From assembly GCF_022539315.1 (NCBI RefSeq), contig NC_066315.1, positions 100,917,990 through 100,981,989 of the forward strand: DNA of 64,000 bases. The letters run 5' to 3'. The notes below the pieces were generated by a model. It was not told where the DNA came from. It saw only the letters and a list, made by a program, of their open reading frames with translations, and ran no database searches. Below, one piece after another: positions 28,080-43,205 of the stretch. Position 1 is the first letter of the stretch. Every line of letters starts with the position of its first letter. This stretch comes from Serinus canaria. Lineage: Eukaryota > Chordata > Aves > Passeriformes > Fringillidae. Both the position numbers and the translations under genes were made by a program.

Positions 28080-31000
28080 CGGGCCAGACCCTTGAAAACT
28101 GAAAGAAGAGATGAACAAAACAAATCCCTAATTATTTTTAATAGAAAAATATATGAAAAACATTAACAAGGAAAACAATTAAAAGGTTTGCAGATTTGCA
28201 TCTGCTTTAGAACTGTTTTATCATATCATTTAATAACTTTATTCTCTCCTCCATCCCTTCAAAGTCTTTTTTTTTATTTAACACCACAGAACCCAGGATG
28301 GGAATTTATCTTGAACTCCGCACGCAGCGACAATGAGGTGAGCTGCCTTCACCAATCTCTGCACAAGACCCACTTTCTCCTGGCACAGCTGACTGAGGCA
28401 AGAGCACGCTGAAGAGGTTGGACTGTAACTATTTTGGAGTGATCCCTGAGAAAGAGGCCCTAAATAGACCAATACGTACATCTGTCAGTCTCAGATGGAT
28501 CGTTGTGCTTCTTCTGCCCACACAGGCATTATGCTGATGTCCCTAAATATCAGCACAGCTTACCCTCCCCAGCTCTGGCTACTATTGATGGTACAAGACC
28601 TAAAATTTGGGTACAAATATCTTGTAATTTTTGTATTTATTTCGGCTAGAGCTTCCATCTTGTGACAAAATATACAGTAAAGAGAAAAGGAAACAGAGAA
28701 ATCACAAGTCCTGTACCTATTAAGGGCAGACTGTGTCATTTTTCTAGAATGAATGAACCACCATGGTGTGCACTTTAAGAAAATTCAGGCTTTCTCAGAT
28801 CAAGGCACATCAAACCCAAACCCAAATCAAGTGAAGGCTTTGCCATGCCTCCTCCCACAGAACAGATACTGTCTCCTCACCAGGCATTTTTCAGCAGGTT
28901 GAGTGTAGGAACAGGGTGAAAAAACATCCTAACCTTGCAGCAAGGTCCCAGCTGATATAACTGCTGGCAAAACCAATGGGGGTGTGGGGATCACTTCTGT
29001 AGGGATGAGAAAGAGCCTGAAACACTGCACACACCATGGCTTTGGCATGGACTGGGTTTGCAAAAAGAGCAAGATAGGTGAAAATATCCTCATCTGTGGC
29101 CCGAAGAAGCAGGTTATTTACCAAGAGCAGCAAAATGTGCTGATTACAAATTGCTTGAAGAATCACAACTGCGTAATTCCACCTCTTTACCACTTAAACC
29201 CTTTTCCTGACCTACTTGCACCAGCTGACTCCATTTTCCCTTTCAGAGGAATGGAGAACTTCTAGACAGATCCAGGCAATGTGTGGCACTCTGCCGAGCT
29301 GGGCTGCCTTTCAGCCAGCAAGACTTTGGGCAGTGGAGCCAGGCTTACCTGCACAGTGCCAGGCATGGAGAAGGAGGAAAGTCCAGTGCTGTGCCATGTG
29401 GCAATGGAAAACTTGCCAAGACGGTCAGATCTCTGCCCCTCATTCATCCTCTGACAGCTTGAGTAGTGCAATGTTAATAATTCATAAGTTATCTCTGCAA
29501 TAAGTTACGTTCTCCTTTTAAAAATAGAGCTAGAGAAGCAAGTCTAAATAATTAATTTCAGAAGAAAAACAATCAAGCAACCCTTTCAAAGAAGGACAAA
29601 AATCAATAGCTCTGACTTTTTTTCACCTTGCTAAGCGTTTCCGGAAAATACCATCCCCATGGATGACAATGCCCTGGTGTGACACATATTCTTAAGTGCA
29701 GCATCATCACAACAAAAACCACAGGCAATCTGCAAAATTTGTTTAGAATCTATGCACCTCACAAAGCTGCTCCTCTCACCCTGACAGACTGTCTCTCCCT
29801 CTTTTCCATCCTGCTACCCCGCGCTCCAGATGCTGGGATGAAATTACCGGTGATGTGAGAGGAAAACATTTGGCACCCGCTCACCGGGAGCCAGCCAAAG
29901 GGCAGGGAAGCTGTGCCTCCCAGGAGTGGTGGCACTGAGCTGCCCACTGATGCCAGCTCTGCACTGAGTACCTATTGAAGGGAGCTTCTTTACAGGTTTG
30001 CACACCATTTCTCCTTCAGCTGGAACTCCCTGATATGCACAAGGCTGCATTCACTCGGGATCTGTGCTGGCTCCTCTGAGCCCTGGGAGGAAAGCAGGGA
30101 GGGCAGGGCATGAGATATCCCTGAAACTACAATGCCCTGGTATCCACCTCCACCCCAAACACCTCATGACACTTCCCACAGGATCAGTTGTCAGATGGTT
30201 GCTGATCTGAATTAGATTCACCAGGGAGTGGAATGGCAAGGGATATACCTAGTCAACTTCAGCATGCATTTAGCTGTGGATACTCCAGCTTTAAATCACA
30301 GCTTCTGTTCACAGAAACAGCAGCATGCTGCGACAGTTTACTTCTCCTGGAACAAAGTCTTGTCCACACCTTGGCAAGGAAAACAAAGGGTACTGTCTTC
30401 ACCTAGGACTTATGCCCCAATTGAAACACGATTTAGAAGATGGAGAGCAACACTTATTTTTCCCCCCAGAACAGCACTTGAAGGATTTTCTACCAATATT
30501 TTGCAAGGGCTTGCTGAAGAAAACCTTTAATTACGTTAGGATATATTAAGAGAAGGAATGAAAAGAAAAGAAGATATTTTTCAAATGAAAATGTCACAGG
30601 GACTACAGTTTGTTTGCACTGTCACTGCTGAAGCCCATGTGACAGACAGCCGGATTATTTTTGGTAACTGGGTGGAGGATGGGGAGTCTGATACACTATT
30701 TGAACTTCTCCATGCCAGTCTCTGCTATTGAAAAAGTTACCAAAAGGCTTCTGCTATGTAGTAAAAAAAAATTAATTATCAATGGAGCACAGAGAAATTT
30801 ATTTTATCATACAAAGGTTTCCTTATAGGTAACCGGTATCTAGACAGTCATGCAGCTATGGAAGGTCATTTTTCCTGCTGTAAATGCCATCACCTAAACA
30901 TAATTTCTCCATATGCAAAGGCCAGTTGTGGTTCTTTTAAGTATTTGGGAGTAATGAAGGGGGTGAGTCAGCAGGAGCCCAGACCTGGAATGAGAAACTC

Positions 31001-34000
31001 AGGCTGAGTAACAGAAGAGAAGAGATTTTGCAGGAGACAGATCTCTGGATCTGATCAGCAGAATCACTGTTACTTTAACTCAAAATCAATCACTTCAAAA
31101 ATTATAATAGGATTTGGAAGTAATGTCAGATGATTGCTGGCCAGTCTGGACAAATAGCAAATACCTAGAGAACAAAGACAAATCAGAGCTTGGTGGTAAC
31201 TTATTTGCTAAATCATAAATCTTAATTTCATATATGCAGATACTGCTCAGGGAGGGCATTTATAACATAAGAGAGTGGCACAAAATATTTGGAAAATGTG
31301 AGGGGTCCTTTGGTTTAAAGATATTTTTAAATTTCTAAAAATAAATGTGGACAGTGCATTAGAAGATGTATAATGCAATAATTAAAAAAAAAAAAATCAT
31401 GCTGCAGAGTTTGCTTCCTAACTACTGTGGTTTTTTGAGTCCAGAGAGATCCATTCCCATGCATGGCCTCCTCCTAAGAAGGAGCAGAACATTTCACTCT
31501 CTCTACAGTTCCTGAAATGCCATAACAAGTATAAATCATTCACTGTGGGTAGGTACCAATTTATTATTTATCATAGTGAAAAAAAAGATATTGGAGACAA
31601 AATGGTTCTGCAGTAAAACTTTCATTCAGTTAATAGGTTTAGTTATGATTATTGCATAGGACTTCATTACTTAAAACTGTCACAAGCACTAAATTCTATA
31701 CAGGGTTATTGAGTCAATATATGGTTCTTGCTTAGTCCTTTTAGTGTTACTTGAATCCTGTCCTGTTTCTCATAAATTTCCCTTCAGGTAAACTCACTGA
31801 TAGCTAAAAAAGGTAATGTATTACAAAAATCAAGGAATTTTCACAGTATATCCCTACTTCTGTGAGTAAATCTCCTTTGAAAAATGTCTGAAAAACATGA
31901 TGTGCCACTTTAATAAATATGTATAAATTCCTAGCTAATGAAAATATGGGGTAATGTTTTATGCAAACAAGTGTGTTTCCACCAAAAATAATTTCTTTAC
32001 CATTTGTCCACCACTTTGCACCAGATCTGTATTTATATCAGAGCAAAAAGAGGGAAATCTGATTCCAGCTTGGGATAATCACACTTTACACACATGTGTA
32101 GCAGCATGAGTTTTGCCCTACTCACAAGGTTCATGGCAATGAAAATCATTGTCACACTCAGCTCCAGATTTCACACACAGCAGCCTCCAGATTTCATTTG
32201 CTATGTTATGCTTATAGAGGCAATTCTTCTGTGAGCAAAATGCACTCCACCTCTATTGATTTTAAACAGAGTACTGCCCTTGCACTTTGGAGCAAAACTT
32301 GTCTCAAAATAATATGTCTGAAAGACTTTTCAACTTATCTTGTGTGTTTCTACCATTTTTATAAGGTTCTGAATGTAGGTTTTCACTCTGTTATACAAAT
32401 ATTTTAACAGAAAATTTGCTTTGACTGTTAAATGCAGCAGTTCTTGAACAGTGCCTCAAAAATAAGGTGCTGCAGGGGAGGAGCAGAGAATAAGCTTAGG
32501 CATTACACCATCCAAAGCAAGAAAATCTCTTGGATGAAAGAGCATTTATAGAAGTCACTCTCCTAAAAAGCCCACAGGTAACTTGGGAAAGCCCATTTAC
32601 AGTAGGTGCTGGTTCTCATCTCAGCCTGTGTCCTGAAGAGACATGTTGGAGGCATTACTATGGGCCAGAGGACTTGTACTTCTTTCCTTAAGCAGAAATG
32701 AATGGAAATAGGATTTCTTGCCTTTTGCCTCTACCCTTATTTGTAAAAACACCACTGAACTTGAGCTGCAGCCATGGCTCTCTGGCAGCTGGAAGTGGTT
32801 TCCTGAGTGAAGATGCCCAGGGAGCAGCACCTGGGTCTCTGACAGTCCCAACAACCTGAAGGGCTTGAAGCATTTCAAGTGAAGTTAGGAGCTGGCCAAG
32901 AAAACTTCAGTGTCACACAGGAGACTGCTGCTACAGCAGAGGTCCTTACAAGGCAGAAAGGAACACCTCTGGTTGCTCCCCCTCTGCTCCTTCTGCTTCC
33001 AGTGGCCATAAGAAGGACTGTCACCTGCTCACTATGGCCAACACACAACCAGTCAATTTCTTCCCAGTAAACCCCTTTCCTCCCAGTTACACAATTCTCA
33101 TTCCTTTCTTGCTAGCCCATTTCACAGTACTCACATCAAATCTCCCAGCAGCTGCTGCCCCTGACCTTATTCCTCCCCTCTCTTTGTCTGCTCTGATGGG
33201 GCTGTCCATCCCCAGCAGCGTCAGTGCTGCCCCAGCTCTGCCTCATCCACCACCCTGGCTCACCACACCAAACCCAGACAAAGGACATGGGAAAATACAC
33301 ATTTAGCAGCTGCAAACAAGCAACCAACTCATTCTCCTCTGGGGAATGGGAGCTGGTCCCATGCCATCTCAGTGCTTTTCTTCAATAAGCAGCAAAAATG
33401 GTTTGTTCTTCCCCAGGTATGGAGCTTTCAGAGACAGGCTTGCTCTGAAAGGTACTGCTGGCAGGGGAATTAGTGATCATTGTACATGAAGGCACACAAC
33501 ACTTGCCAAGCATGACTTCCTAGTTGTTTACACTTAGAATAAAAATAGATCATCCTTTTGTGAAGTATCTTTCCTGGGAAAGTATAAGGAAGGAGTTCCT
33601 TAAAGACACCCTGGTGGCTCCAAAGAAATGAAGTTTGGGGTGAATTAGATGTCGAGTGGAGATGTTGAGTTCTCAAAGAAAATCCACTTGCTATTGTCAA
33701 GCCTTTGAGAAAAGTTCTGATTTGTAGATGCTCAGAAGAGAATTGGTAAGGGCTTTGCACTGCTGCAAAGGAAAGGAAACTTTGGAAAAAAACTGTTCTG
33801 AATGCTTTCTGGTTGATTGATTGAGAAAAATTCCTAATACACATCGATATTTCTCATGAGGTGCATTAGGATATTAGGAAGGGGAAAATGACAGCTGCAG
33901 GGATGTTGCTGAGGTAATTTGTTAGTGATGGAGTCATTTTTTTTCTGTCCTGGCAGCCTGCTGACTCAAATGGCAATGTTAATAACCCAGACAACACGAG

Positions 34001-35031
34001 GAAAAAGCAAGCAAGCCTTGGCAGGGATATGTGTTCTTATCAAATCTGCGAGGGCACACTGCCTTTGCTTCCAAAGCTGTAAGGAGGAAGCAGCTTTGTT
34101 AAGCCACAGAAAATCCTAGCAAATTCCTAGAAGGGACAGTTCTCACAAACATCCCAGGATATGCTACAAAGAAGTGTTCACAGCAGTAGGAAAACTCTGT
34201 AGCTCTGATGGAGAATGCCACAGAAAAATGTATCAGAGGGTGGTGCAAAAGCAGTTGAAATGTTCACAGTAAAAAGGACAGAAAAGGGAAGATTTGAAAA
34301 ACGAAAACTGAAAAAGTAGGTGAGTGTAATCATGGAAAAAATCAATGAACCACAGTGCTTCAGCAGATAGAGAAGACTGACACAAAATACCTTGCTACTG
34401 TCAGTAAAGTTAAAAAGCATTCAGTGAGAAAACATTGTTAGCCAGTGAAAGAAGTATCTTCAAAAGAATCAGTGACAGTATTTCAGGCAAGAGTAGCAGA
34501 TGATGAACAGTGATAAACGAGTAAAATCTGAAAAATTTAGGAAGTATTATGGGTAAAGAAAGAACTATATTATCTTTTGGCTAAGAGAACTGAAAGCAAA
34601 AAAGGAAGTACAGCGGCATGAGTAAGCAAAGTGAGTGCCAGGATACTGATGAAGACATTCAGAGAAGAATGATGTCTAACTGGAAGACATTGGAATTGGA
34701 CAAAATTCACAGGCATTCATTAAATATCCTTATCAACTCATATATTAGCTCAAAGCACAGGAAATGCAGCAAAAGGCTGGCTGGATGGAGCACATTTATG
34801 GAAAAAAAGAAAAAGACAAAAGGAAAGAAGGAGGTGGCATCCTAAAAACCTGCAGGTGACTCACCAGTTATCTGAGAGCTCCTTAATGATACAATCAGTG
34901 AAAATCAGAATATTTTTTTGATGGGGAGCATTTGGCAGATACTAGAACAGAACAAGGGCCTAGATGCTGTTTTGATAGATTATGCAAAAGAAACTGTGTC
35001 ATGGAATGGGAATCCAGAAGCACCTGGGACT

Positions 35032-35503
35032 GGAGAGGAGAGGAGAGGAGAGGAGAGGAGAGGAGAGGAGAGGAGAGGCAGAGGAGAGGAGAGGAGAGCG
35101 AGAGCGAGAGGAGAGTGCGAGGAGGAGGAGAAGGAGGGAAGAGGAGAGGAGGAGGAGGAGGAGAGGAGAGGAGAGGAGAGGCGAGGAGCACGGAGGGAGA
35201 GGAGAGGAGAGGAGAGGACGAGGAGAGGGATGAGGAGAGGAGAGGAGAGCGAGGAGGAGAGGAGAGGAGACGGAGAGGAGAGGAGAGAGGAGAGGAGAGG
35301 AGAGGAGAGGAGAGGAGAGGAGAGGAGAGGAGAGGAGAGGAGAGGAGGAGAGGAGAGGAGAGGAGAGGAGAGGAGAGGAGAGGAGAGGAGAGGAGAGGAG
35401 AGGAGAGGAGAGGAGAGGAGAGGGAGAGGAGAGGAGAGGAGAGGAGAGGAGAGGAGAGGAGAGGAGAGGAGAGGAGAGGAGAGGAGAGGAGAGGAGAGAG
35501 AGG
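35032..35503. repeat. (GGAGA)n pentanucleotide array, about 470 bp
   Basis: A long, almost wholly purine plus-strand tract of GGAGA units, nearly perfect at 35036-35076 and 35283-35498. The middle part (about 35090-35270) has interruptions with GCGAGA, GGAGGA and single C or T substitutions. The long open frames it makes on both strands are trivial consequences of the pentamer. It lies in MTCL1 intron 3, so the pre-mRNA would carry the pyrimidine strand (CTCTC/TCTCC). Confidence 0.97.
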
Positions 35504-36561
35504 ACTGTGAAGGATTATTTTCACAGTAAGACACACTGAGAAATATTATTTAGTGACAAGAGAGGAAAGTCTCTCTCATTTGTACTTAAAACAACTTGAA
35601 ATTACATGGTCAGTAGGAGGCAAAAAAATTTGCCAGTTAAAACTGTAAGGCTTCTTTTTAAGGAAATAAAATTTTCATTTAGATAGAACAAGCCCAAATA
35701 CTAAGAAGTCCTGTTGAAAATATCACAGGAGATCAAAACAGGTATTGGTGCAAAAAAAAACCCCAAACCAGCACTAAACATGACAAATGTTAGAAATTCT
35801 TCAAAAGATTATGATAAACACCAAAGGTGGCATTAAAGAAAGAGTGCTTTCAGAGACATGTACAATTCCTAAAGGTATTTCAGCTTGCAAAATACATTAA
35901 AGTTAATCAACATATATGCCATCTACTGCAGTGAGAAATGGGAGCCGAGGGAATTGCACGGCATGCCAAGGCAGGAGCGAGCACTGAATTAAGCAATAAA
36001 TATGAACATAGATGGGAGAAAACCTTTCTGTTGATCCAGGGATAGAGAATAGTCAAAGCTATTGCAGAGAATGAGCATATGGTTGCAGGAAGCTATATCA
36101 GAGGGTGAATACTGTCTAACTGGGTCTCAGGCAACGCTCCAGGACCAGATAGGAAAATGATCCTTGTAACTGTTGGCCCTTAGATAGACAAGATGCAGAG
36201 TCAGGGTGGATTGGGAAGAAGCTACATGGCTTTGGGGTCACTTTTGTCCTGATATAAAAAGCACTAGCTTTCCACTGGCATGCCTATAATACATTCCTTG
36301 CACACATTTCATGTTCCTAAGGAGGCACCACTTCTGGTAGTTATTTGAACACATCTTGAATGAAGAATATTTTTTTTTTTAGCAATGTCAACAACACTGC
36401 AAACACACTTATCTGACACATGCGTAGCTGTGTTTCTCCAGCTTTTGGCTCATCTGTCCTTGTGTGACCTGCAAAGGACTCCAACCTCTCACCTCAGTGA
36501 CCTTGTGAAATTGTGACTGCCAGAGAAACCACAACTCACAGCATGCAAAACCAGACTATCT

Positions 36562-36590
36562 CTACTACTACTACTACTACTACTACTACA
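36562..36590. repeat. (ACT)n microsatellite
   Basis: About 9.7 perfect CTA units, long enough to be polymorphic. Confidence 0.95.
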
Positions 36591-38124
36591 ACATCTCATG
36601 ATCCCTCTTATGCCCTGCTTTATCTCCAGATCAGCATGAATACATCCCATCATTCTACCTGCTATGTCTCCCTTTCCCTAGCTCCCCTCCAGCTTTTGCC
36701 TCTTACTGGCAAGGAATGCATACAAAGTAAGGGTGCATTCACCTCATCTTGCAATCCAGCAGAGAGACAGCTGACTTAGCAGCGCTTCCCAGCACAGCTG
36801 GGCTGCTGCAATCTAAGTAGCAAGGTAAATTCAGCCTGGTTAGAGCCAGCTTGAGCCTTCAGCCCTGCTGGACCATTTTTTCCCTCACTTCTCACCCACA
36901 ATTTAGGTTCTGCTTGAACCACAAGACTATCAAGCAGTACCCAGTGGACCTGCATGTTAATCTACAACAAACAATAAATTTAGGTACTGCTGATGAGATG
37001 GCATTTTTTGACAGAGCAGAGACTGCAGACCCTGTAACATAGTATCATGTCCACTTAGAACAGCATTCACAAAAACATTGAGAAAGGAGAAGAATAGCTA
37101 AAACATCATGCAGGCTTTATATTTTGTGTCAGGTTCACAAGTAATCTAAGCAACACTGATATGTGTACCAGCTGATGATCTGCTCTGTTAGGTACAAACA
37201 CTCCAAAACCCCTGAACTGGACTACTCATAACTCAAATGCAGAGAGAAATTAAATAAGGGCTGTCCTTATAAAACTGAGCCAGGCTTTGTGCCAGTTGAC
37301 TCACAAGTAATGTTGGAAAGATTAAAATAACACATAATTGCACCAGCTCTCTAAATCTGACCAGGGCTCAGAGGATAAATGTCTTACCTCATTACTTTTA
37401 AATGCTCTATCTCAATCTGGTTTAAAACAGAGCAGGGGCTGTGAACTGCCAATCTGCTGTACTGTTAAGGGAACAGAAATACCACTGCAGATTGGGATGT
37501 AGGCTCCAGCAAAGAGCTGTGCTTAGTATTTGGCTTCCCTTTACGGTCCCCTGCTCCTCAGCTCAGTTGCTTCCAAGGATCATCACTTCACCCAGTATGA
37601 CTGTGTGTCAGCACCAGTTGAAATGATCCCTTTTCTCAAGAGACAGCATTTCTGTGCCTGAAGTGCAATGTTATTTATACATTACAGACCACATTCCGGC
37701 TGCCCAGCTCATGCTGATGGCTCCACCACCACCACTGAGGAGTACCAGCCAAACCAGCAGCTTGCCTATCTGAGCCCTGCTCTCAGAGACAAGTCATGCA
37801 CACTTCATTTGACTTTCAAGTAGGTGGAAGTCCAAATCTGTGTAAAGAACAGCTAGAGCTAGCTGGAGTAAAATCAGAAAGAGCTTTGCTCCAGCAGGAA
37901 GAGAGTTCTTAAGGAGACAGTTTAAAATGGGACAGAAGCCCTGTGAGAAGCCCCAGACAAAAAGTGGAGCATCACTCATCTACTTCTCTATTGATTCTAA
38001 ATTACCGATGACGTATCTGGGACATACAACAAAGGAGACCTTTGAGGCAATTGTACAAGCAATATCAGCAAGCACTTCATGTAAGAATTACTCTAAGACA
38101 CCTGTATGCCAAATTTCCATTCTA

Positions 38125-40175
<2,051 letters not shown>

Positions 40176-41479
40176 TTATGCTGAACTAAATTAATGAATA
40201 CTTGTCATATTTCTTTCAACTGCTTTGATAATTAAAAACAAACCAGATGCTCATGTCTCCTGAAACTGGTAACCTTCATTTTACCATCTCAAGTTAAAAT
40301 TAAAACTGCACAATACTTTACCACCACGTGAACCAATTCCTTGCTTTACTTAGAGTGCAGTAAACCTACTTAACCAAGCACCTCAACAACTCTGTGTGGT
40401 GTGCCTTTTTAACAACCAACACCTTCTAAATATGACATTTTTTAGGAAAAAAAGAGTCCCTTACATGAAATACTGAAATGCTCCATATGGAAATGCTGTC
40501 CCATCTGAGCCTAACACTGTGCACTGGCTTAATGACATGTGGATTGTGTGCAGGAGAAAGTGGGGTTTTGTTGTGTGCACACACATCTCAATAACAGGAC
40601 CACAGGAACAAAACAAAACCTGTGCCCGTGGGAATAACCTGCTGGTTCTTTTCTGGGCATCCTGAACTGTCCCAGTTCCATGTTGCACCATGTGTAGCAC
40701 TTGCTCTCTAAAGTCAGATTAAAGATTTACAGCTGAACAAAATAAGCTCTGTCACTGCCATTTGTTTAACACCTGCATGACTGAAGCTCCAAAGCTAGAA
40801 CTGTTGTAAAGGTCTTCCAGGTAGAGGAGTACAAAGTATTAAACTACTGCATGAGAGAAAAAAAATTATTCTATAAACTGAACAAAGCTGGGGGGTGGGA
40901 ATCAAGAAGAAGAGGCAGGAGGAGAATATTTGAAATTAACTAATTATTTTTAATTGGTTTCTGTAAAATTGCATTTGATATTATAAAACCAAAATTTTCT
41001 GTGGAAAATTTTGCTTAAATAAGATTCTAGGAGAACTTGTACTGGGACTGGCTGCACTGTGACTCCACTTCAGACCTGTAAATCACTCTTGAAATACCAA
41101 GGATGGCTGGAGGTTATTTCACACTTGAAATTCCAAAGGTGGCCAGAGAACATTTCCCACTTGTCTCAGGTGGAAAGGGTGCTGCTATGAAGTCAGTACC
41201 CTTGACAAAGGCCCTCCTGCCCCTGGCTGAACCATCCCTGTCCAGTCCCTGCAAGAACACATCTGCCCATACTCTCCTGGCAGTCCTCTCAACCATTCCC
41301 CCTTCCCATGGCATAACCAGACTGGCATATTAATCTTGCTTCATTGGAGCTTTGATAACCAATGCAGGGCAGATCTTGTCCCTGAGCATTGTCCTGACCA
41401 AATGAGGATGGGTAGATGGGCTCTTTAGCCTTGTCAGTCATGCTAGAATTACAGCATTATCCTTACCAAAATCCCATCC

Positions 41480-41507
41480 CTGTATAAATACTCCAGTATT
41501 TATACAG
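41480..41507. repeat. 28-bp near-perfect palindrome
   Basis: Arms CTGTATAAATACT (41480-41492) and AGTATTTATACAG (41495-41507) are exact reverse complements separated by CC. Each strand therefore carries a TATAAATA motif. It lies in MTCL1 intron 1, about 1.5 kb from the exon 2 acceptor. Confidence 0.92.
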
Positions 41508-43182
41508 CCATGGTTTAATGTCAATTAGTTGAGCCAGCATAAATTTTGGGTACACACAAGGCCTGTTTTTTCCAAAATTACAGCTCTGGGCTCACAGTGA
41601 GGCTTTGCTCCACCAGCACAGCCCACTCAGGACCCTACACCTTTCTCCCAGGATGCTCTGAAAGGACAGAGGAGTTTTCTCACAAGCCCACTATGTCACT
41701 GTACATTCTCAGTATGTTCAGATTTCTGCTGCAGGAGCATCCAGTCCCACAGCCTCTGTGGGACAGGGGCAGGATCAGGATATTTGTGTGGATGGATAAA
41801 CTCAAGGGTTACTCCCCAGTGAGCTGGATCCTGCTCACACCATACACTGTCTGAAAAGGAGTAGTGTAAGCACAGTCATTGAGGTTAGCCTTGCAGCAAT
41901 AACATCCTCACTAGTTCCAAATACATTAATTAAGCACAAACAGCTGACTTCAACGAAGCAAATGAGCTCTGCAGACCAAACCCAGCAGGATGCATTTCAA
42001 ACTATTTAGGATCCAGGCTCTATCTACTCCTCCTCAGGACACAGCCAAATACTCTGGCCAGTTTACAGCTGACGCACAGGTGAAGTTTTAATACATTATG
42101 TATATTTTTAAAAAGAAAAACATAGCAATGCATGCTTGATTGGAGTGGGAACAAGGCCTGCTTTTCTTTTCTGTGTACACACTTATCACTACACTTCACA
42201 TCTATAGACACTTTCAAGAGGTGAAGTAAAAGTTTAGCCAGTGAAGATAGGAGATGCAGAAGAAAATGTCAAGGTTTCAGAAACTGATTAGAAAGTAGCA
42301 GTGGCTTTTGAACCTAAGAAAAGGAGTACACTTGTGCATTATCAGCTTATTATTGAGGTATTTTGGCTAAGGTACTCATACCAAAAGTAGAGTCTTTACC
42401 AGTCAGAGCTAACACAGCCCTATGGAATGAACAGGACCAGAGTTATTTCTTAAGGGTTGTCTGCAGACTCAGGTGTAGAATTTACCTCAACTAGATTTAA
42501 GTTCAATTAACTTTTTAATGTCATCTTCAGAATGCGAATATTAGATTAGTAATTAGGTTGTAAATTAAAATTTTGAAACACAAATCCACAATAAAGAAAA
42601 ACAACTGTCATCAACAAATTAATGGGATCTGGTTTATAATCTGCTGTTTACATTTAAGAACTAAGCAATGGCTTTCATGTATAAAGTAGCCTGCAATTAT
42701 AATGTCATTGCTCATCTCTTAAACTTCCTTCTTATCTTTATCAGGTTTTGTTGGTAGTAAATTTCATTGGTTTCTAAAGACAAATAATAAACAATATTTG
42801 ATTTCAAAGCATTTATTGCAACCAAATTTGGAAAGTGAACCTCACATAATTTTAAACAACCAAATCCCTGAAACACTCATCCCATTGAAACTGAATATTT
42901 CCAAATCCCCTCTGTGGGCATGGGAGTTCTCCCAGCTGTAAAAGTCACTCTGTCTCTGTTGGAGACTTCAATCCAATGTCTTTCCTCACAACAAAGAAGT
43001 TCCTCAAAGAGTTGCAAGAGTTGGAATGAGTTATGTTTTAGGACTGTCTTTAATCTCCTGGTAAACCAAAGTTTTATCAATCTCTCTTACCAGCTCAACT
43101 ATGACTTTGCAAATCAGTGTAGTGGTGTTTTATTTTGGTTGGTTGGTTGTATTTCTGTTTTGGGATTTTTTGGGGTTTTGGC

Positions 43183-43205
43183 TTTTTTTTTTTTTTTTTT
43201 TTTTT
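43183..43205. repeat. Poly-T tract (23 nt) with GGTT/GGGGTTTT flank
   Basis: A T23 run preceded from about 43135 by GGTTGGTTGGTTG and TTTTTTGGGGTTTTGG. The reverse complement resembles the A-rich AACCAACC sequence at 6989-7018. It may be the tail of an old retroposon inserted on the minus strand, but no element body is recognised. Confidence 0.8.

Noticed and set aside
34895..35536. Open frames of about 190-210 codons on both strands
   Set aside because: They are translations of the GGAGA pentamer array (Gly-Glu-Arg-Arg and Ser-Pro-Leu-Leu repeats), not genes.
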